Positions 15,301 through 21,772 of a DNA stretch of 64,000 nucleotides are shown here, in pieces. The position numbers were made by a program, and so were the translations under genes. The number at the start of each line of letters is the position of its first letter. Position 1 is the stretch's first letter. The notes beneath the pieces were generated by a model. That model did not search any database. It was given only the letters and a program-made list of their open reading frames with translations, and was not told the origin of the DNA. The DNA is from Oscillospiraceae bacterium (GTDB taxonomy: Bacteria; Bacillota; Clostridia; Oscillospirales; Oscillospiraceae): the NCBI GenBank assembly GCA_902795195.1, contig CADBKF010000015.1, positions 1 to 64,000 of the forward strand, given 5' to 3'.

Positions 15301-17769
15301 GGCAGCCGGCTCGGGCTCCGGCTTGGCAATTGCTTCCGGTTCGGGTTCTGTGATCGGTTCCGGTTCCGCGATCGGTTCCGGCTTTTCAATCGGTTCGGGT
15401 TCAAGGAACGACGCTGGGACCGGCTTGGGCGGCAGGGCCGTTGCAGGGCGCGCCTCCGGCTCCGGCAGAACGGGAGATACGGGGCGCGGCTCCGGCAGGG
15501 GCTCGGGCGCCGGGATGGAAGCTGCCGGTGTGAGCGGTGTGTCGGGCTCGTCAAAGATATTTCGGCTCAAGATCCGCTCGATGGCGGCATAGAGGTCATC
15601 ATCCGTCTCGCCGATGGGCTCCGGGGCCTCGCGCACCGGGGCGGGCGCCTGCCGGACAGGCGTCGGCTGCGGCGCGGGTTCGGGTGCCGGCCGCGTCGGT
15701 TTTTTCCGCTCCGGCGTGGGCTCCGGCTGTGGAACCGGACGCTCCGGCGCGGGCTGCGGCGCGGATTCGGGTGCCGGCTGCGGCGCAGCCGCCGGCGGTT
15801 CGGGCGCGGATGCTTTCTCAGACATCGGCTCGGAGGCCACGGGCATTTGGGCTGCTTCGGCTCTGCGCCGGAAGAGGGATCTGCGCGGCCTGCGGGCTTC
15901 CGACTGCGGCGCAGCGGGCTGCTGCACCGGTGCGGGCTCCGGCGCTTTCTCGGGCGCCGGCGTGGAAATGGGCTCCGGTGCGGGCGCAGGAACAGGCTTC
16001 AGTTCAGGCTTCAGTTCAGGCTTCGGTTCCGGCACAGGAACGGGCTTCGGTTCGGGCTTCGGTTCCGGCGCGGGAACGGGCTTCGGTTCCGACCTCGGTT
16101 CCGGCGCAGGAATGGGCTCCGGCTCCGGGAGGATTTCCGACGCCGGCGCGGGGACCGCGGGCAGGGGGCCGGTGTCGCCGGAGAACGGATCGTGCGACAA
16201 AATGGCCTCGACGGCGGCAAACAGCTCGTCATCCGTCCGCTTGCGCGGGGCAGCGGGCTTCTCTGCAGGGGCCTCTGCCTTGCGCGGCGCGCTCTGCGGC
16301 GCAGGGGACTGCGCACGCACGGGTGCTTCCGGCGCTGCCGGGGCGGTCCGCTTCCGGACAGACGCGGGCTGCGGCTTCGGAACGGGCTCCGGCTTCGGGA
16401 CGGGCGCTGCACGCTTCTGCGTCTGCTTGGGCGCGGCGGCCGGCGCCGCGGTTCGGACCGGCGGCGGAAGGATCTCCGGCTGCGGCGCAGCCGAAACGGC
16501 CGGGTGACGGCCGGTATCTTCAAAGGGAATGTGCCCGATGATCGCGTCCGCGGCGGCAAACAGCTCTGCGTCGCTGCGCGCTCTGGGCGGCTGCGGCCTG
16601 GGCGCGGGAACAGGCTCCGGCACAGGTTCGGGCTTCGGCGCGGGAACAGGCTCCGGCACAGGCTCGGGCTTCGGCGCGGGAACAGGCTCCGGCATAGGCT
16701 CGGGCTTCGGCGCGGGAACAGGCTCCGGCGCGGGCTCGGGCTTCGGCGCGGGAACAGGCTCCGGCACAGGCTTGGGCTTCGGCGCGGGCTCGGGTTCCGG
16801 TTCAGGAACGGGTTCCGGCGCGGGCTTGGGCATCGGCACCGGGATGGGCTCCGGTTCCGGTGCGGGCGCCGGATCAAAATCCGGCATGCTGCGCGCGGGC
16901 GGGTCCGCCTCGGGGTCCGCTTCGATCTGCACCGCGAGCGGCGCAATTTCCGCCGGCGCTTCGGCTTCGGCCGGCGCGGGCGACTCCAGATCGGAGACCA
17001 GCGCCGTCGGGGCCTGCTGCTCGAGCGCGGGGATATAGGAGCGCAGCTTGGACGGCACCGGCTGCTGCGCCTTTTTCGGGTTTTTCATGAACAGCGCGGG
17101 CGCGGGCCCCGGCGCGGGGCTGCGCTCCGGGATCGGGGCGTCGCTCTCCATGCGCAGGGAGAAGGGCGTGGGCGCGGCGTCGCGCTCCAGCTTCGGCATC
17201 TGCAGATCCAGCTGCAGCTTCGGCTGCACCGGCATGGCCGGCATCTGAAGCGCGTCCGGCGTGCTCTCCGGCGCCTCCGGCGCGTCCAGATCCGGCAGCG
17301 TCAGATAGCGGGAGGTGTCAAAGCGGTCGCCCTGCGGGAAGCGCAGGTCGGGCGCCTCCCCGGAAGGCGCCGGCTGCACGTCCGGCAGGGGCGCTTCGGC
17401 AGCCTCTGTTTCGGCGGACCGCTCGTCCAGCAGCGCGTCCAGCGGCAGCGCCGGGGCGGCAGTATCCTCGTCCGGCGCGTCAAACAGACTACTTTGGCCG
17501 ACCAGCTCGTCGAGCGGCAGCTCGGGCGCGTTGCTCTCGTCGGGCTGCGCCGCCTCCGGGACAGCGTCCTCTGCGGGCTGCCGGGGCTGGCCGCCGTAGA
17601 CCGGGATCGGCCCGGTCTGCTCCAGATCAAAGCCGCCGCGCTCGATGATGGCGTCCAGATCCAGCTGGAACACGCCGTCATCCTCCGGCTGGGGCTGCTT
17701 TTCGGGTACCTCCACCACCGGGAGCTCCGGTTTTGGGGCCTGCTTCTTCTTGTTCTTATTTTTCTTCAT
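12364..17769 (-). CDS. Giant Pro/Glu-rich protein with a catalytically dead P-type ATPase-like C-terminal domain
   Basis: 1801 residues. After a basic N-terminus (MKKNKNKKKQ), residues to about 1265 are low complexity, rich in P, E and A, including 12-residue tandem units of the type PEPVPAPKPEPV (about 327-387). Three spaced copies of a D-[AD]-[ED]-L-[FY]-AA-x-[DE]-x-I module occur near 394-420, 508-533 and 720-744, with a weak fourth near 842-860. The last 537 residues resemble a P1-type ATPase: paired helices, GGIGAQIGNETVLVGTGEF (nucleotide domain) and SVDGELAGVFAIRY (P domain). All catalytic motifs are changed: SDADIFPKG (D1534) replaces DKTGT, TRCF replaces TGDN, ASLPLA replaces CPC, and the actuator domain and GDGxND are missing. 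The start is set by GGAG 8 nt before 17769. It lies 79 nt after rlmB. Confidence 0.8.
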   Translation of the reverse strand: MKKNKNKKKQAPKPELPVVEVPEKQPQPEDDGVFQLDLDAIIERGGFDLEQTGPIPVYGGQPRQPAEDAVPEAAQPDESNAPELPLDELVGQSSLFDAPDEDTAAPALPLDALLDERSAETEAAEAPLPDVQPAPSGEAPDLRFPQGDRFDTSRYLTLPDLDAPEAPESTPDALQMPAMPVQPKLQLDLQMPKLERDAAPTPFSLRMESDAPIPERSPAPGPAPALFMKNPKKAQQPVPSKLRSYIPALEQQAPTALVSDLESPAPAEAEAPAEIAPLAVQIEADPEADPPARSMPDFDPAPAPEPEPIPVPMPKPAPEPVPEPEPEPAPKPKPVPEPVPAPKPEPAPEPVPAPKPEPMPEPVPAPKPEPVPEPVPAPKPEPVPEPVPAPRPQPPRARSDAELFAAADAIIGHIPFEDTGRHPAVSAAPQPEILPPPVRTAAPAAAPKQTQKRAAPVPKPEPVPKPQPASVRKRTAPAAPEAPVRAQSPAPQSAPRKAEAPAEKPAAPRKRTDDELFAAVEAILSHDPFSGDTGPLPAVPAPASEILPEPEPIPAPEPRSEPKPVPAPEPKPEPKPVPVPEPKPELKPELKPVPAPAPEPISTPAPEKAPEPAPVQQPAAPQSEARRPRRSLFRRRAEAAQMPVASEPMSEKASAPEPPAAAPQPAPESAPQPAPERPVPQPEPTPERKKPTRPAPEPAPQPTPVRQAPAPVREAPEPIGETDDDLYAAIERILSRNIFDEPDTPLTPAASIPAPEPLPEPRPVSPVLPEPEARPATALPPKPVPASFLEPEPIEKPEPIAEPEPITEPEPEAIAKPEPEPAARPAPASAPIDKAPAEQLPFNLEDTLDRSIAALLASIPAEARRTESAPEPVIPEPNEPISDDAPFSAFAPMEPPIPAAVPAPKLWPEPTVNAPTPEPAEHAPAAEPESVFEPISDFFRTPEAPAEAPAAAEASAAEPVLEPEPAPVEAPAPVEAPTAIEDRDFTAADFFSSPEVIPTPADVMPEPEPVPAAEAEAVPSDAPEAAAEAPAAPEPRPMTVLEQLLAMATPIELSGSRPAPVPDLDDSPDNGPRPAAAPDDLDLDLLTVVQPKPVRTPESTPRRRTPLDALSEQASEESVRPAQPQPRPERRESREPRSHRETRSEGRTAEPEQRSRRRSAAPTEPAAPRRRSAAPAAEGTEIPILDMDAALAAEEASVLEPTAELRPIPKKKPRTQKRAEAKPARSEPAAEPQTPAPRPEPKPKPEKPRRQPVKRTPPPEPPVLDPDAAYRKYAKQIGSMGSRFITVLILSVLSLFFSLYAGLGWHFLPELFNGGLTAYLLMILLLASCFVASDVWQSALAGLQQRSFRLDALLLLAGLFSALDTFQAAHAGRVPLCVVVQVLLCFCLWGKYSEAMAKLTSMRVLREVHEPIGIVEVQDLMKGHRGILRAGGNVEQFMKRFERTPQLERVMTAYAPIAAGLSLVLGLIISITAKIGFLWTVALLLCASLPLAGFIGYSRAFYRLSRRLDESDAVLCGWHGAALFGGKHTILVSDADIFPKGSLSLNGFKIFKGNTDRVIGYAAAAVRASESALAPLFDELLEQHNGRHYNVDQFRFYDSGGIGAQIGNETVLVGTGEFMKRMGVHMDSGMRVQQAAYVSVDGELAGVFAIRYAAPEAVQRGLTAIGRNRHFKTTLITRCFLGTPGFLKSKFNIPAGNLSYPSTKERLRLSEATVKSDEQGAILAEDSFGAFAEAAAGGRQLHSCAWAAMWLALGSGLVSFLLMAILAALGATETASTLNLLLYLALWAIPTVLLTAWAERY

Positions 17770-17848
17770 GTTGCACACTCCGTATCAGCGGTTCCGGGGA
17801 GCCGGACCCGCGTTCTACCGATCGGAAAGACGGTCGTCTGAATCGGTA

Positions 17849-18631
17849 TCAGGATCTCTGCCGCACGGCCTCGTAGAGCAGAACTGCCGCGGCGGCGGAG
17901 GCATTGAGCGAGGAAATCTGCCCCTTCATGGGGATGCTGACGAGCACGTCGCAGCGCTCGCGGACAAGCCGGCCCATGCCGGCGCCCTCGTTGCCGATGA
18001 CGATGGCACAGGGGCCCTTGAGGTCGGCCTCATACAGCCGGGTGGCGCCGTCAGCGGCGGTGCCGTAGACCCAGACGCCGCGCTGCTTGAGCTCCTCGAG
18101 CGCAGCGGCGATGTTGCTCACCCGGGCCACCGGGAGGTATTCCACCGCGCCGGCGGAGGTCTTGGAGACCACCGCGGTCAGGCCAACGCTGCGCCGTTTG
18201 GGGATGATGAGCCCGTGCGCGCCGGCGCACTCGGCGGTGCGGAGGATCGCGCCTAGGTTGTGTGGGTCGGAGAGCTCGTCGCAGACCACCAGCAGCGGGG
18301 CCTCGCCGCGCTGCTCGGCCAGGGCAAAGAGATCGTCGATCGAGGCGTATTCGTGCGCGGCGACCGAGGCGATGACGCCCTGGTGCGCGCCGGTGGGGCT
18401 CATGTCGTTGAGCTTGCGGCGGTCCACCTGGACCACCACGGCGCCGGCGTCCTTGGCCTGGGCGGCGAGCCGGGCCAGGGCTTTGTCGGTGTCGCCGGAG
18501 GCGATATAGAGTTTATCGATGGTGCGGCCGCTGCGCAGGGCCTCGGTCACGGCGTTGCGGCCCTCGATCATGCCCTCCGGCAGCGCCTCGGGCGGCTGCA
18601 CGGCCTTTCGTTTTTCATAGCGTTTGTCCAT
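17849..18631 (-). CDS. rlmB: TrmH/RlmB-family 23S rRNA 2'-O-methyltransferase
   Basis: A 260-residue SPOUT-class RNA methyltransferase, expected to methylate a ribose 2'-OH of 23S rRNA (G2251-type site). MIEGRNAVTEALRSGRTIDKLY is the N-terminal substrate-binding domain. The SPOUT motifs follow: DPHNLGAILRTAECAG, the cofactor loop VIGNEGAGM and the trefoil-knot end SIPMKGQISSLNASAA. I start at 18631 (MDKRYEKRK), which has GGAG 6 nt upstream; the frame to 18724 overlaps the promoter. The giant ATPase-like gene follows in the same direction. Confidence 0.9.
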   Translation of the reverse strand: MDKRYEKRKAVQPPEALPEGMIEGRNAVTEALRSGRTIDKLYIASGDTDKALARLAAQAKDAGAVVVQVDRRKLNDMSPTGAHQGVIASVAAHEYASIDDLFALAEQRGEAPLLVVCDELSDPHNLGAILRTAECAGAHGLIIPKRRSVGLTAVVSKTSAGAVEYLPVARVSNIAAALEELKQRGVWVYGTAADGATRLYEADLKGPCAIVIGNEGAGMGRLVRERCDVLVSIPMKGQISSLNASAAAAVLLYEAVRQRS

Positions 18632-18682
18632 AGCTTGCTCCAAAATCTGAAAAAATGTACAATTTCGCACAATATCTAATAT

Positions 18683-18711
18683 AGTATAGCAGATTTCGAC
18701 AGAGAGTACAA
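18683..18711 (-). promoter_or_regulatory. Sigma-A promoter of rlmB
   Basis: Minus strand: TTGTAC (18706-18711), 17 bp, TATACT (18683-18688) with extended TGC. Confidence 0.8.
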
Positions 18712-18721
18712 GCGGAAAATA

Positions 18722-18762
18722 CAAAAACCCGCCTGTGATTTTTCAAAAATCACAGGCGGGCC
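18722..18762 (-). terminator. Intrinsic terminator of the B12-uptake operon
   Basis: CCCGCCTGTGATTTTT pairs with AAAAATCACAGGCGGG. On the minus strand it ends in TTTTT, directly downstream of the ECF S-component gene. Confidence 0.9.
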
Positions 18763-18774
18763 GCACTTCGATGC

Positions 18775-19347
18775 TCAGTTGAAGTGATTCGCCATATTCC
18801 GTTCCAGCTTGCCCAGCAGACGGGCCAGAGGATAGATCAGCGTGCCGACGATCAGGTTGCTGACGCAGTGGATCAGATCCGAGGGGATGCCCGCGGCGAT
18901 CCAGGCCAGGGTGCCCTTGAAGCTCAGATGGCCGATCCAGGCCCAGAGCGGGGCATAGAGCGTGCCGTAGAGCAGCCCGTGCAGGCCGCAGACGGCGCAG
19001 TACATGCCGGTCTGCAGCGTCCGGACGGTCCCGGGCGAGAGCCGGCCGCGCAGGGGACGGGGTGTGTGCTGCGGCAGCAGCATCGTCATGCCCCAGAGCA
19101 CGGCCCAGATGTAGAGGTAGGACAGCCACCACTGGGCAAAGCCGTAGTAGAGCCCCGCCAGCAGCACAAAGACGTAGATCGGGAACAGAGCGTAGCGCCG
19201 GTAGACCAGGGTGTAGGTCACGATCAGCATGCCCACCAGGTGGACGTTGCGGATGCCCTCAAAGGCCAGCTTGCCCGCCAGCATGATGGCACCGAGCATG
19301 GCAAAGAGGATCACGTGGCGCAGGTCGAGCCGGACCTTGACCGCCAT
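18775..19347 (-). CDS. ECF transporter S component, probably for a cobalamin-type ligand
   Basis: A 190-residue integral membrane protein with about six helices, beginning LRHVILFAMLGAIMLAGKLAFEGI, an S-component-like first helix. It carries ALFPIYVFVLLAGLYYGF and ends with IPSDLIHCVSNLIVGTLIYPL. The start overlaps the DUF4430 stop by one base (TGATG), so the two are translationally coupled. Because the operon begins with a cobalamin riboswitch, the likely cargo is cobalamin or a precursor; this comes from context, not from the protein itself. It needs the shared ECF energising module, absent from this window. Confidence 0.75.
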   Translation of the reverse strand: MAVKVRLDLRHVILFAMLGAIMLAGKLAFEGIRNVHLVGMLIVTYTLVYRRYALFPIYVFVLLAGLYYGFAQWWLSYLYIWAVLWGMTMLLPQHTPRPLRGRLSPGTVRTLQTGMYCAVCGLHGLLYGTLYAPLWAWIGHLSFKGTLAWIAAGIPSDLIHCVSNLIVGTLIYPLARLLGKLERNMANHFN

Positions 19348-19886
19348 CAGCCGGCGGTTGCGACAAAGGCGTAGGTGGCGCCGTCCACGATCTCGGTGGT
19401 GTCCACGCCCGCGGCGGCGTATTCGCCGTTTTCATAGAACGCCCAGTACATCTGGTCCGCGTCCCAGTCGAGGGCCTCGCCGTTGACGGTGGTGACGTAC
19501 AGGCCGTATTCGGATTCGGTGCCCTCGATCAGCTTGTTCTCCACCAGGGCTTCGCCCACGGTCTCGGCGTCGGTGTGGATGGCGAAGCTGGAGGTGCCGC
19601 CGTCCTTGTCGGTCACTTCAAAGTAGAAGACCTTTTCACCTTCGCCTACGCTGATCTGCGCGTCGCTCTGGGCCGGGGCCGCTTCGGTGGCCGGTGCCTC
19701 GGTTTCCGCCTCGGTGGCCGGCGCTTCGGTGGCGGCTTCGGTAGGAGCCTCAGTGGCGGTTTCGGTGGGCGCCTCGGTGGGAGCGGGCGCGTTGGTGCTG
19801 CATCCTGTGAGTGTCAGTGCCGCGGCCGCAAGCAGCATCACAAGGACAAGACACAACATTTTTTGATAAAAATTCGTGTGTTTCAT
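19347..19886 (-). CDS. DUF4430 lipoprotein, candidate extracellular corrinoid binder
   Basis: 179 residues. The signal peptide ends in a lipobox (LTLTGC) and a Thr/Glu/Pro/Ala spacer (about 30-75) reaches through the wall. The C-terminal domain runs from KVFYFEVTDKDGGTSSFAIH to ATYAFVATAG and includes the DUF4430 signature (TVGEAL...YGLYVTTVNG...YWAFYENGEYA...G). DUF4430 is related to the C-terminal domain of transcobalamin/intrinsic factor, so a surface cobalamin-capturing role fits both the fold and the upstream cobalamin riboswitch. AAGGAG is 7 nt before the ATG. Confidence 0.85.
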   Translation of the reverse strand: MKHTNFYQKMLCLVLVMLLAAAALTLTGCSTNAPAPTEAPTETATEAPTEAATEAPATEAETEAPATEAAPAQSDAQISVGEGEKVFYFEVTDKDGGTSSFAIHTDAETVGEALVENKLIEGTESEYGLYVTTVNGEALDWDADQMYWAFYENGEYAAAGVDTTEIVDGATYAFVATAG

Positions 19887-19964
19887 CAGGTTTCTCCTTG
19901 ATTTTTGGATTTTTGCAAGGGGCTCCGCCGGTCGAAAACCGACGCCGGCGCTCGCAGCGGCGGC

Positions 19965-20205
19965 AGAGCATGGGCAAAGTCTTCCGGCTCACGGCGCGCG
20001 GCACACGGCCTTCTCGGATCGCTCCAATGGCCTTTGCGGTTTGGTCGTATGGATCAAACCATGCAGATCAAATCCTGCGGATCGAATCCGGCAGATCAGA
20101 TCATGAACCTCGCTGCGGCGGCGGGGGTGTGTGCCGCGGGGAATGCCGTTTACGGCGACGGGCTCGCGCAGGTTTTGCACCTGCTTCCTTTTTCCCGGAC
20201 CTCGC
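19965..20205 (-). promoter_or_regulatory. Cobalamin riboswitch
   Basis: Reading the minus strand, the conserved blocks occur in order: GGAAGCAGGTGCAAAACC (20172-20190), GCGAGCCCGTCGCCGTAA (20150-20167), GGCCATTGG...GAGAAGGCC (20008-20033) and GAGCCGGAAGACTTTGCC (19973-19990, the B12-box equivalent). Between the second and third blocks lies an unusually long arm containing four 14-nt repeats (20052-20107). A hairpin at about 19921-19955 could be the expression platform before the DUF4430 gene. Confidence 0.88.
20052..20107. repeat. Four 14-nt tandem repeats inside a riboswitch arm
   Basis: Forward-strand units are GATCAAACCATGCA, GATCAAATCCTGCG, GATCGAATCCGGCA and GATCAGATCATGAA, exactly 14 nt (twice seven) apart. 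They sit in the variable arm between conserved cobalamin aptamer blocks. Confidence 0.85.
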
Positions 20206-20211
20206 GCGGAG

Positions 20212-20240
20212 AGTATAGCACGTTCGGGCAGGAAATGCAA
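20212..20240 (-). promoter_or_regulatory. Sigma-A promoter of the B12-uptake operon
   Basis: Minus strand: TTGCAT (20235-20240), 17 bp, TATACT (20212-20217) with extended TGC, just upstream of the riboswitch. Confidence 0.82.
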
Positions 20241-20256
20241 GGGGAGATTGGGGCAG

Positions 20257-20455
20257 GGGCTAGGGATCAGGGATCAGGGATCAGGGATCAGGGATTAGGG
20301 ATCAGGGATCAGGGGTCAGGGGTCAGGGATCAGGGATCAGGGATCAGGGATCAGGGGTCAGGGGTCAGGGGTCAGGGATTAGGGATCAGGGATCAGGGAT
20401 CAGGGGTCAGGGGTCAGGGATTAGGGATCGGGGATCAGGGGCTGGGGGCAGGTGA
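20257..20455. repeat. Long heptamer array GGGATCA/GGGATTA/GGGGTCA
   Basis: About 28 consecutive 7-nt units, mostly GGGATCA with GGGATTA and GGGGTCA variants. It is the longest such array in the window. The same heptamers recur at 30000-30060 and 45208-45345. Confidence 0.95.
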
Positions 20456-20700
20456 AAGTTGAAAGTGGAGAGTGGAGAGTGGAAAGTGTTCACAGGCAAT
20501 AGGGAATGAGGCAATAGGCAATAGGAGAACGTAGGGGCGAGCATCGCTCGCCCGTCGACGCAGGACAGCGCAAGAGGACACGGGATAGAGTGAGGAGGGA
20601 GGAGCGAGGAGCGAGGAGTGAGGAGTTGGGAATGAGGAGCGAGGCAGCTTTTTTCTGTTGTAGGGGACGGCGTCCTCGACGTCCCGGCATTCGGAACGAA
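20456..20700. repeat. Mixed heptamer arrays with an 84-nt dispersed repeat
   Basis: GTGGAGA/GTGGAAA units (20456-20488) are followed at 20494-20577 by the exact inverted copy of 7639-7722, which includes the palindrome GGGCGAGCATCGCTCGCCC. GAGGAGC-type heptamers (20588-20643) and a GTAGGGGACGGCGTCC unit (from about 20663) come next. 20700-20876 contains degenerate repeat ends and no gene. Confidence 0.85.
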
Positions 20701-20876
20701 TGCATTTGCCTCGATGCGCGCAGCACCCGGAAAAGGCGCGAAAAGCCCCCAACCCTGTCATTGCGAACCAGTGACCGCGTCTGCATTTTTGCCTGCGCAA
20801 AAAGCGGTGTGGCAATCCGTACCCCATCGGGCGGCATGAACGGCGAATTGTAAGCCCGGCACTTCCGTCACCGGGT

Positions 20877-21084
20877 CATGCCTCCGGCGGCCCTGTTTTC
20901 TTTGCTTCTTGGCCAAAGAAAACAGGGGAAAAGAAAGGCCGCTTTCCGTTGCGGAAGCTTTCCCGGCAACCATCGGACCGCTCTGCGTGCTGCTGGCTTT
21001 TTGGTACCTGGGAAGGATTTGACTGTGGTTCTGTCCCCGCGCCTGCGCTGGCCCGACTCCGAGCGGGGTGCGCTGCTCCATCGG
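20877..21084. repeat. 208-nt dispersed repeat, copy 1 (family F)
   Basis: Matches 42279-42486 in inverted orientation over the same 208-nt length, with only scattered differences by eye. It contains the stem TTTTCTTTG/CAAAGAAAA and the block AAGGATTTGACTGTGGTTCT. Frames across it differ between copies and lack coding signals. Confidence 0.85.
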
Positions 21085-21196
21085 CCTTGATCCAGCTGCC
21101 TGCAGGGAACAGAACGAGAGCGAGACGCCGCAACGAGAGCAAGATGCTGCAACGTCAGGTTTCGGAGACAGCCATCGGAAAAAATCGAAATACTGC

Positions 21197-21225
21197 TGGA
21201 CAATGGCGCAGTTCTTTGTTATACT
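21197..21225 (+). promoter_or_regulatory. Sigma-A promoter of nrdR
   Basis: TGGACA (21197-21202), 17 bp, TATACT (21220-21225) with extended TGT. Confidence 0.75.
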
Positions 21226-21257
21226 ATTGACACAATCTGCAGAAATGAGGAAATGCC

Positions 21258-21713
21258 ATGAAGTGTCCATATTGCGGAGAGCAGGAGAGCAAGGTCGTCG
21301 ATTCCCGGCATTCGGAGGACGGCATCAGCATCCGCAGGCGCAGAGAGTGCCTGTCCTGCCAGCGCCGCTTCACCACCTATGAGACCGTCGAGAGCCTGCC
21401 CATCATCGTCGTCAAGCGCGACAACAGCCGCCAGCCCTTCGACCGCAACAAGATCCTCAACGGCATGATCCGCGCCTGCGAGAAGCGGCCCGTCACCACC
21501 GCCCAGATGGAGGCCGCCGTCGATTCCATCGAGCAGGGCATCCAGAACTCGCTCGAGCGCGAGGTCACCGCCGCCTACATCGGCGAGCAGGTCATGGACC
21601 AGCTCAAGGGCCTCGACGAGGTGGCCTACGTGCGCTTCGCCTCGGTCTACCGGCAGTTCAAGGACATCAACAGCTTCATGCAGGAGCTCAACAAAATTCT
21701 GGAAGAAAAATAA
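21258..21713 (+). CDS. nrdR: Transcriptional repressor NrdR
   Basis: A 151-residue regulator of ribonucleotide reductase genes. The N-terminal zinc ribbon uses C3, C6, C31 and C34 (MKCPYCG and CLSCQRRF). The central ATP-cone reads [18 protein letters not shown] and continues to about residue 140. It senses dATP/ATP and represses nrd operons in trans; none is in this window. GAGG lies upstream of the ATG at 21258. A strong terminator separates it from the next gene. Confidence 0.97.
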   Translation: MKCPYCGEQESKVVDSRHSEDGISIRRRRECLSCQRRFTTYETVESLPIIVVKRDNSRQPFDRNKILNGMIRACEKRPVTTAQMEAAVDSIEQGIQNSLEREVTAAYIGEQVMDQLKGLDEVAYVRFASVYRQFKDINSFMQELNKILEEK

Positions 21714-21722
21714 AAAAATGTT

Positions 21723-21761
21723 CGTCCCGACAGGCGCAGTTTGCCTGTCGGGACGTGTTTT
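21723..21761 (+). terminator. Intrinsic terminator after nrdR
   Basis: CGTCCCGACAGGC pairs with GCCTGTCGGGACG around a 7-nt loop, followed by TGTTTT. The next Shine-Dalgarno (AGGAGG) begins right after it. Confidence 0.9.
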
Positions 21762-21772
21762 AGGAGGACAAT

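Noticed and set aside
12316..17841. 1841-codon open frame on the plus strand, antisense to the giant ATPase-like gene
   Set aside because: It is a mirror of the Pro/Glu-rich codons (Arg/Gly/Leu-rich translation), lacks a ribosome site, and the C-terminal P-type ATPase similarity exists only on the minus strand.
18695..18701. TGTCGAA core inside the rlmB promoter as a Spo0A site
   Set aside because: A 7-mer is expected several times by chance in this window and the flanks do not match the longer box.
20257..20455. Possible CRISPR array
   Set aside because: Units are 7 nt and contiguous without spacers, and no cas genes are present.
20868..21203. 111-codon frame in the 208-nt repeat, similar to a frame at 42220-42495
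   Set aside because: The similarity follows from DNA identity of the repeat; both frames use different starts, lack ribosome sites, and differ in length.
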